Of a DNA stretch of 10,829 nucleotides, positions 6,488-10,829 are shown piece after piece. Numbering within the stretch: the stretch's first letter is position 1; each line of letters opens with the position of its first letter. Location of the stretch: assembly GCA_002506595.1 (NCBI GenBank), contig DAXV01000067.1, positions 1 through 10,829 on the forward strand. The letters run 5' to 3'. The notes beneath the pieces were generated by a model that saw only the letters and a program-made list of their open reading frames with translations, was not told where the DNA came from and did not search any database. Source of the DNA: Acidilobaceae archaeon UBA158 (GTDB lineage: Archaea > Thermoproteota > Thermoprotei_A > Sulfolobales > Acidilobaceae). The translations under genes and the position numbers were made by a program.

Positions 6488-8509
6488 TTGCTCTCTGCAG
6501 ATAAAATAAAGACAATCTTAGTTATAGGAGCAGGAACTATGGGTCACGGAATAGCAGAAATAGCTGCTGTTGCAGGTTATAAAGTATTTCTTGCAGATAT
6601 AAGCAATGATATTGTTAAAAATGGCTTAGATAAAATAAAATGGAGTTTATCGAAGCTTTCTGAAAAAGGGAGCCTAAAAGAAAGCGTTGATTCTATTATG
6701 TCTAGAATAATTCCTGTAGTCAATACAGACCCCCAAGGCAATTTTACCAAAGAATTTGAAAATGCAATTAAAGAATCAGACATGTTTATTGAGGCAATTC
6801 CTGAAAGATTAGATCTAAAGCAAGCACTATTCAAATTTATAGATAAGAACAGAAAACAAGATACAATAATGGCAACAAATACGAGCAGTCTTCCTATAAC
6901 TGAAATTGCTTCTGTTACATCATCTCCAGAATTAGTTGTAGGGATGCACTTCTTTAACCCTCCACCTTTGATGCCTTTAGTAGAAATAATAAAAGGAGAA
7001 AAAACTTCTGATGAAACTGTTTCTGTAACTTATCAAATGGCCAAAAATTTTGGAAAGCAACCAGTTATTGTTAAAAAAGACGTCCCAGGCTTTATAGCAA
7101 ATAGAGTATTGGCTAGATTTTTAAACACAGCTTGCTGGCTTACATATAAAGGGTTATATTCAATATTAGAGATCGATTCTGCTGTTAGATATGGTTTAAA
7201 CTTCCCCATGGGTGCGTTTGAATTAGCTGATTATAGCGGTATTGATGTGTTTTACTTTGTAAATAAAGCCATGACAGAAAGAGGTTTCAAAATGACTCAT
7301 TGCCCATTATTTGAGCAAAAATTCAATTCAAAAGAACTTGGAATGAAATCAGGTAAAGGATTCTATGAATATCCAAAGCCTGGAGCATATGTAAGACCTC
7401 AAATCCCAAAGGATTTAGCTAATAAGGTTGACCCAACATTATTAATTGCCCCAGCAATTAATGAAGGTTCATGGTTATTGGAAAACGATGTTGCAACAAA
7501 AGAAGATATAGATAAGGCAGTAAAACTTGGTTTAGGATGGCCTAAAGGATTATTTGAATTTGCAGATGATTTTGGAATAGATAAAATAAACAATGCCTTA
7601 AAACAATTAAAACAAATCCTTGGCCATGAAGAATTTGAGCCAACAAATATGCTAAAGACTATGGAATCAAATAACCAGCTTGGAAGGAAAACTGGAAAAG
7701 GATTCTATGAATATAATAAAGTTGAAGAAGTTAACAAGAAGACTTTAATAATAAGGTATGAAAAACCAATTGCTTGGATAGTATTAAATAGGCCTAACAA
7801 GCTTAATGCAATTTCTCCAGATACTATAAAAGAATTAGAAGAGACTTTAAACGAGCTCGAGTTAAATGATGATATAAGGGTCTTAATTATAACAGGTTCT
7901 GGAAGGGCCTTTAGCGCGGGAGCGGATGTATCAGCATTTGCAGGAATTACCCCAATACAGGCTGCAATATTTTCAAAGAAGTTCCAAGAATTAACCTTAA
8001 AGATGGAATTCTATGCAAAGCCAATTATTATAGCAATTAATGGATATGCATTAGGAGGCGGCTTAGAACTTGCTATGAGCGGAGATATAAGAATAGCATC
8101 AGAAACTGCAATGTTAGGACAACCAGAAATAAACATTGGGTTCATTCCAGGAGCTGGAGGTACTCAAAGATTACCTAGATTAGTTGGAAGAGGACAATCA
8201 AAATTAATGATATTTACTGGTGATAGTATAACAGCTAAAGATGCCTTATCGTTGAAATTAGTCGATAAGGTAGTTCCCCCAGAAAGACTAGAACAGGAAG
8301 CAAGAGAATTGGCATTAAAGATAGCTGAAAAGCCACCCTTAGCATTGATGGCAGCCAAGCTTTCTATAGAACAAGGTCTTGAAAGCAATATATGGGCTGG
8401 ATTGAACTTGGAAGCGAACTTGTTTGGTATATTATTTAGCACCGAAGACGTCTCTGAAGGAGTTACTGCATTTTTAGAAAAAAGAAAGCCATCATTTAAA
8501 GGGAAATAA
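6488..8509 (+). CDS. bifunctional 3-hydroxyacyl-CoA dehydrogenase / enoyl-CoA hydratase (crotonyl-CoA hydratase type)
   Basis: Predicted to hydrate crotonyl-CoA to (S)-3-hydroxybutyryl-CoA and oxidise it with NAD+ to acetoacetyl-CoA. Residues 9-195 form the Rossmann domain with GAGTMG (14-19), NTSS (131-134) and HFFNP with catalytic His154; Glu166 is the likely partner. Two dehydrogenase C-terminal domains follow in tandem (about 199-297 and 316-411), each ending in a similar SGKGFYEY/TGKGFYEY stretch. Residues about 418-673 are a crotonase domain with oxyanion-hole motif FSAGAD (475-480) and GGGLELA, and both catalytic glutamates, Glu527 and Glu547 (GQPE). The domain order is dehydrogenase first, opposite to bacterial FadB, and is typical of archaeal fusions used in the 4-hydroxybutyrate part of crenarchaeal CO2-fixation cycles. 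It could equally serve beta-oxidation or butyrate-type metabolism. The TTG start is supported by GGGTGA (6476-6481) six bases upstream. It appears monocistronic. Confidence 0.95.
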   Translation: MLSADKIKTILVIGAGTMGHGIAEIAAVAGYKVFLADISNDIVKNGLDKIKWSLSKLSEKGSLKESVDSIMSRIIPVVNTDPQGNFTKEFENAIKESDMFIEAIPERLDLKQALFKFIDKNRKQDTIMATNTSSLPITEIASVTSSPELVVGMHFFNPPPLMPLVEIIKGEKTSDETVSVTYQMAKNFGKQPVIVKKDVPGFIANRVLARFLNTACWLTYKGLYSILEIDSAVRYGLNFPMGAFELADYSGIDVFYFVNKAMTERGFKMTHCPLFEQKFNSKELGMKSGKGFYEYPKPGAYVRPQIPKDLANKVDPTLLIAPAINEGSWLLENDVATKEDIDKAVKLGLGWPKGLFEFADDFGIDKINNALKQLKQILGHEEFEPTNMLKTMESNNQLGRKTGKGFYEYNKVEEVNKKTLIIRYEKPIAWIVLNRPNKLNAISPDTIKELEETLNELELNDDIRVLIITGSGRAFSAGADVSAFAGITPIQAAIFSKKFQELTLKMEFYAKPIIIAINGYALGGGLELAMSGDIRIASETAMLGQPEINIGFIPGAGGTQRLPRLVGRGQSKLMIFTGDSITAKDALSLKLVDKVVPPERLEQEARELALKIAEKPPLALMAAKLSIEQGLESNIWAGLNLEANLFGILFSTEDVSEGVTAFLEKRKPSFKGK

Positions 8510-8514
8510 TCCTA

Positions 8515-8531
8515 TATTTTTATAGTTTTTT
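8515..8531 (+). terminator. T-rich terminator after the bifunctional enzyme
   Basis: T-runs at 8517-8521 and 8526-8531 begin within about ten bases of the stop codon and precede the promoter region of the following tRNA, so they probably separate the two transcripts. Confidence 0.5.
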
Positions 8532-8551
8532 GTTTGGCTTTAAATAAAAAT

Positions 8552-8562
8552 AAATTTTTAAT
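8552..8562 (+). promoter_or_regulatory. TATA-like box of the tRNA at 8589
   Basis: AAATTTTTAAT is centred about 31 bases before the mature 5' end, compatible with a short 5' leader that RNase P would remove. Confidence 0.4.
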
Positions 8563-8588
8563 CCTTTTTTCAATCCTTATAATTATGA

Positions 8589-8688
8589 AGCCGGGTCGTC
8601 TAGCGGCCCAGGATGCGGGGCCTTGGATGGCAAAAAGGTAGCCAAAGGAACCCCCGTGACCGGGGTTCGAATCCCCGCCCGGCTACCA
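8589..8688 (+). tRNA. tRNA, best read as Gln (anticodon TTG), with canonical intron and encoded CCA
   Basis: The acceptor stem AGCCGGG (8589-8595) pairs with CCCGGCT (8678-8684), then discriminator A8685 and CCA (8686-8688). The D stem is GTCT/GGAT, the T arm CGGGG-TTCGAAT-CCCCG, and the variable loop the four bases TGAC. The anticodon stem CGGGG (8616-8620) pairs perfectly with CCCCG (8652-8656). After removal of a 24-nt intron the loop reads CCTTGGC, putting TTG (8623-8625) at 34-36. The A1-U72 pair is the known mark by which archaeal GatDE selects tRNA-Gln, and the four-base variable loop also fits Gln. Position 33 is C instead of the near-universal T, which is odd; a one-base shift would give Pro (TGG) with T33 but breaks the anticodon stem. 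Gln is preferred, with that reservation. Confidence 0.8.
8627..8650 (+). other. 24-nt tRNA intron at the canonical 37/38 site
   Basis: A full bulge-helix-bulge forms. The outer helix is the anticodon stem CGGGG/CCCCG, the central helix CCTT (8621-8624) with AAGG (8645-8648), the bulges GGA (8625-8627) and AAC (8649-8651), and the intron hairpin TGGC/GCCA (8628-8631 with 8641-8644) with a nine-base loop. Cutting after the second base of each bulge defines the intron ends. Confidence 0.88.
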
Positions 8689-8691
8689 ATT

Positions 8692-9516
8692 CTATACATA
8701 AATTACTTCTATACTCAATTCTTTTAATATGTTTTCAATCTTTTTTCTTGTCTCAGACTTTATTCCCTTCTTTTCAATAATAGCAACTTTAGCATTAGGA
8801 ATGCTTTTAATAATGCTTTGTTGCAATAAATCCTTATCTAGATAATCTACATAATACTTAGAAATTATATGACCAAAACAATAACTATTATTTAATTCAA
8901 GATCTGTAAATTTCTTAGGATAATGTGTAGATCCAATTCCTAAAGCAGGTATGCAATCCTCTTTTGGATCGCCTTCTAAAACGTCAATTAAAGTTTGAGA
9001 TAATGCATTTACTGCATTAGAATCATTCCATTCTTTTTCTGTGCTTCCAATTTCAATAAATAAAAGTGGTTTTCTTAGTGAAGTAGGCCCATGATGGGTT
9101 GCTTCAAAAGTAAATGAATAGTCATTTAATCCTTTAGAATTTTTATAATAATTCTTAAAAACGTATTTAGTTATTATAGGGTTTACATAAGATAACTCCC
9201 TTGGCCTTCCTCCAAAGCTCGCTTCATTTCCAGGATTGCCTGTATGGTGAATACTAAGGGTTCTCATATTACTTGTTGATTGGTGCTTTGATACAACAAT
9301 AATAAAATCAATTTCTTCGTTAAAAACGTCATCTAAGAAATCAAAATTTATTGTTTCTTCATCAAAACCTGCTATTTTAGCCTTTCCTATATCATAACAT
9401 GAAACTGCTTTTTTGCAATAGCTTATATTTATTTTTCCCAGCCTTTCTATAAAATTATTTATAACATTCCTACCGACCATATCATTTATTGAATATGATA
9501 TAGCATACTTGACCAA
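8692..9516 (-). CDS. dtdA: D-aminoacyl-tRNA deacylase (archaeal DTD2 / GEK1 type)
   Basis: Hydrolyses D-amino acids from mischarged tRNAs, a proofreading enzyme of archaea and plants unrelated to bacterial DTD. The 274 aa match the family length. Diagnostic motifs are SKHQS (77-81), HHTGNPG (90-96), FGG at 101-103, the central EATHHGP (138-144), IEIGST (154-159), GIGSTHYP (193-200) and FGH (214-216). The clustered histidines are the probable zinc and substrate site; zinc is reported for homologues. The start is TTG 9516, giving MVKYAISYS, which matches the usual hydrophobic N-terminal strand, with a weak GGGGAT site upstream. The stop lies only three bases from the CCA end of the convergent tRNA gene, so its transcript end overlaps the tRNA locus in antisense. 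It diverges from a 104-aa unknown gene across 82 bp. Confidence 0.95.
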   Translation of the reverse strand: MVKYAISYSINDMVGRNVINNFIERLGKINISYCKKAVSCYDIGKAKIAGFDEETINFDFLDDVFNEEIDFIIVVSKHQSTSNMRTLSIHHTGNPGNEASFGGRPRELSYVNPIITKYVFKNYYKNSKGLNDYSFTFEATHHGPTSLRKPLLFIEIGSTEKEWNDSNAVNALSQTLIDVLEGDPKEDCIPALGIGSTHYPKKFTDLELNNSYCFGHIISKYYVDYLDKDLLQQSIIKSIPNAKVAIIEKKGIKSETRKKIENILKELSIEVIYV

Positions 9517-9517
9517 A

Positions 9518-9598
9518 TTTATCCCCTAAACTTAGCCAGTATAAAATTAGCAAATTAAAATTATAATCTTAGACTATAAATTAAAATTAGGGGTAAAA
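9518..9598. promoter_or_regulatory. divergent intergenic region with mirrored GGGG-type ribosome sites
   Basis: Two 12-base arms, 9518-9529 and 9587-9598, are inverted copies matching at 10 of 12 positions. Each arm puts TTAGGGG just ahead of a start codon: TTG 9516 on the minus strand and ATG 9599 on the plus strand. Between them lies about 57 bases of AT-rich sequence with TATA-like boxes facing both ways, for example ATTATAATCT near 9560-9569 on the plus strand. The arms are most simply paired ribosome sites; a shared operator is possible. Confidence 0.4.
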
Positions 9599-9913
9599 AT
9601 GATATCAGCAACAGAATTAGAGATAGTTTATGAAGATCCGAGCAATTTGTTGAAAGGTTTTGAAATGATAAAAAACTATATTGATGGATTAAATTGCATA
9701 GCAACAAAATCATCTGCATGGGCTATTGCATCTTGTGAAGATATATTTATAAAAGCTAAAATAGATATAGAGGAAAGCTTAAACTTACAAACTGTAACAA
9801 AAGCATCTATAAACATTAAACTTGAAGGAAATTCTAATGAAATAGTAAAAATAACTTCAGAATTAACGAAAATAATAAAGGATTCTGGAGGAGGCGTTAT
9901 ACTGAAATCATAA
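9599..9913 (+). CDS. hypothetical protein (104 aa), divergent from dtdA
   Basis: Not securely recognised. ATG start with AGGGGT (9589-9594) four bases upstream. The predicted order is a strand (about 3-11), a helix (15-29), a strand or paired strands (32-45), strands 48-57 and 68-76, a helix (79-94) and a short terminal strand after SGGG (96-99). This two-layer alpha/beta pattern and the size recall Pcc1, the small dimerising subunit of the KEOPS tRNA-modifying complex, which would suit the tRNA-related neighbour, but I see no diagnostic motif and do not assign it. Two cysteines (C33, C46), no membrane segment. It ends 73 bp before the flavoprotein gene and may be transcribed with it. Confidence 0.75.
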   Translation: MISATELEIVYEDPSNLLKGFEMIKNYIDGLNCIATKSSAWAIASCEDIFIKAKIDIEESLNLQTVTKASINIKLEGNSNEIVKITSELTKIIKDSGGGVILKS

Positions 9914-9986
9914 CAATCTTATTTCAAATTATTTATAGCAAAACTTTATTTTCTCATTTATTTCATAATTATTTGGTGAATATCAG

Positions 9987-10829
9987 ATGCAAAAAATTGT
10001 TATAATTGGTGCTGGAGCTGGGGGTATGGCTGTTGCATCAAGAGCAAAAAGATTAAACAAATCACTTAGCGTAACAGTTTTAGAAAAGACAAATTATGCA
10101 AGCTTTGCATTGTGTGGGATTCCATATTATATTGGAAACGTAGTTAAAGAATTGAACGATCTATTATTTTATCCGCCAGAGGAATTCACAAAAAGAGGAA
10201 TTGATTTAAAATTTGGTAAAGAAGTAACAGAGGTTGATGCAGAAAATAAGACATTAAAGCTTAGGGATTTAAAAACAGGTGGAGAAGAAACCATTAGCTG
10301 GGATAAGCTAGTTTTGGCAACTGGGGCTAAATCAAAGGCAGGAAAAATATGGCCTGAAATTAACAATGTAAAAAACGTTTTCTACATAACTCATTTAGAA
10401 TCTGGTGAAATTATAAGAGACTATGCTTTAAAGCTCGGTAAAAACAAAAAGGCTGTATTAATAGGCTCTGGTTATGTAGGTATAGAATTAATAGAAAATC
10501 TAATAAATTTAGGATTAAAGGTAACTGTTATAGAAGCATTTAATCAAATTTTACCTAAAACATTAGATCCAGATTTAGCTGCAATTGTAGAAGATTATTT
10601 GAAAACCAAAGGAGTTGAGATAATAAAGAGTTCTCCAGTTGAATCTTTTGAAATACAAAATAATTTAGCAGTAAGAGTTAAAACAAGCAATGGTAATTTT
10701 GATGGCGATATATTTATTGTTGGTGTGGGAATAGAACCAAATAATGATTTGGCAAAACAAATGAAGCTTAATTTAGGAAATAGCGGAGGAGTTATTGTTA
10801 ATGAAAGACTATTGACAAATAATCCAGAT
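9987..10829 (+). CDS. CoA-disulfide reductase / NAD(P)H-dependent FAD oxidoreductase (N-terminal part, cut by window edge)
   Basis: FAD-dependent pyridine nucleotide-disulfide oxidoreductase of the single-cysteine CoADR/NADH-oxidase branch. The visible 281 residues, of about 440-450 expected, show the FAD-binding IGAGAGGMA (7-15) and redox-active Cys43 in SFALCGIPYYIGN, the position of the catalytic Cys in characterised CoA-disulfide reductases. LATGAKS (about 110-116) and a second dinucleotide fold IGSGYVGIE (152-160) for NAD(P)H also appear, as does the VGVGIEPN motif near the cut end. Related Pyrococcus enzymes reduce CoA disulfide and elemental sulfur/polysulfide, so a role in sulfur reduction or thiol redox balance is plausible. 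The ATG at 9987 has a GGTGAAT site (9975-9981) five bases upstream. No frameshift is seen; the truncation is only the window limit. Confidence 0.92.
   Translation, partial: MQKIVIIGAGAGGMAVASRAKRLNKSLSVTVLEKTNYASFALCGIPYYIGNVVKELNDLLFYPPEEFTKRGIDLKFGKEVTEVDAENKTLKLRDLKTGGEETISWDKLVLATGAKSKAGKIWPEINNVKNVFYITHLESGEIIRDYALKLGKNKKAVLIGSGYVGIELIENLINLGLKVTVIEAFNQILPKTLDPDLAAIVEDYLKTKGVEIIKSSPVESFEIQNNLAVRVKTSNGNFDGDIFIVGVGIEPNNDLAKQMKLNLGNSGGVIVNERLLTNNPD

Noticed and set aside
8164..8442. 92-codon minus-strand frame
   Set aside because: Antisense to the crotonase domain of the bifunctional enzyme, which is strongly supported by catalytic motifs.

Overview
The window looks like the chromosome of an AT-rich, hyperthermophilic crenarchaeon (Thermoproteota). 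Evidence: a Cren7 chromatin protein, two intron-containing tRNA genes (one with an intron at a non-canonical site), an archaeal-type mevalonate operon, a DTD2-type D-aminoacyl-tRNA deacylase, GGTGA-type Shine-Dalgarno sites with frequent GTG/TTG starts, and an archaeal-order 3-hydroxyacyl-CoA dehydrogenase/crotonase fusion. The strong AT bias together with these genes would suit a Caldisphaera/Acidilobales-like organism; that placement is inference from memory and was not checked by any search.

Layout. 1-1095: two divergently transcribed, unrecognised, cysteine-rich small proteins. 1130-4992 (minus): a tight four-gene operon, in transcription order HMG-CoA synthase, thiolase-like protein, DUF35 zinc-ribbon/OB protein, HMG-CoA reductase. 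It covers acetyl-CoA/acetoacetyl-CoA to mevalonate, the entry to archaeal isoprenoid lipids. 5239-5350: tRNA-Lys(CTT) with an apparent 35-nt intron in the variable region. 5563-5745: Cren7. 5973-6242 (minus): small hypothetical protein. 6488-8509: bifunctional 3-hydroxyacyl-CoA dehydrogenase/enoyl-CoA hydratase. 8589-8688: tRNA, best read as Gln(TTG), with a 24-nt canonical intron and an odd C33. 8692-9516 (minus): D-aminoacyl-tRNA deacylase, diverging from a 104-aa unknown protein (9599-9913). 9987-end: N-terminal 281 residues of a CoA-disulfide-reductase-like flavoprotein, cut by the window edge.

How the genes connect. In the characterised archaeal complex, thiolase makes acetoacetyl-CoA, DUF35 bridges it to HMG-CoA synthase, and HMG-CoA reductase finishes the route to mevalonate. 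All these genes are here, but the thiolase-like subunit carries Glu where the family has its nucleophilic Cys, while HMG-CoA synthase and reductase keep all their catalytic residues. This is the most interesting observation in the window: the subunit may be a scaffold or a non-condensing enzyme, with acetoacetyl-CoA coming from elsewhere. The bifunctional enzyme at 6488-8509 makes acetoacetyl-CoA from crotonyl-CoA and is one candidate source. No mobile elements, CRISPR arrays or rRNA genes were seen.
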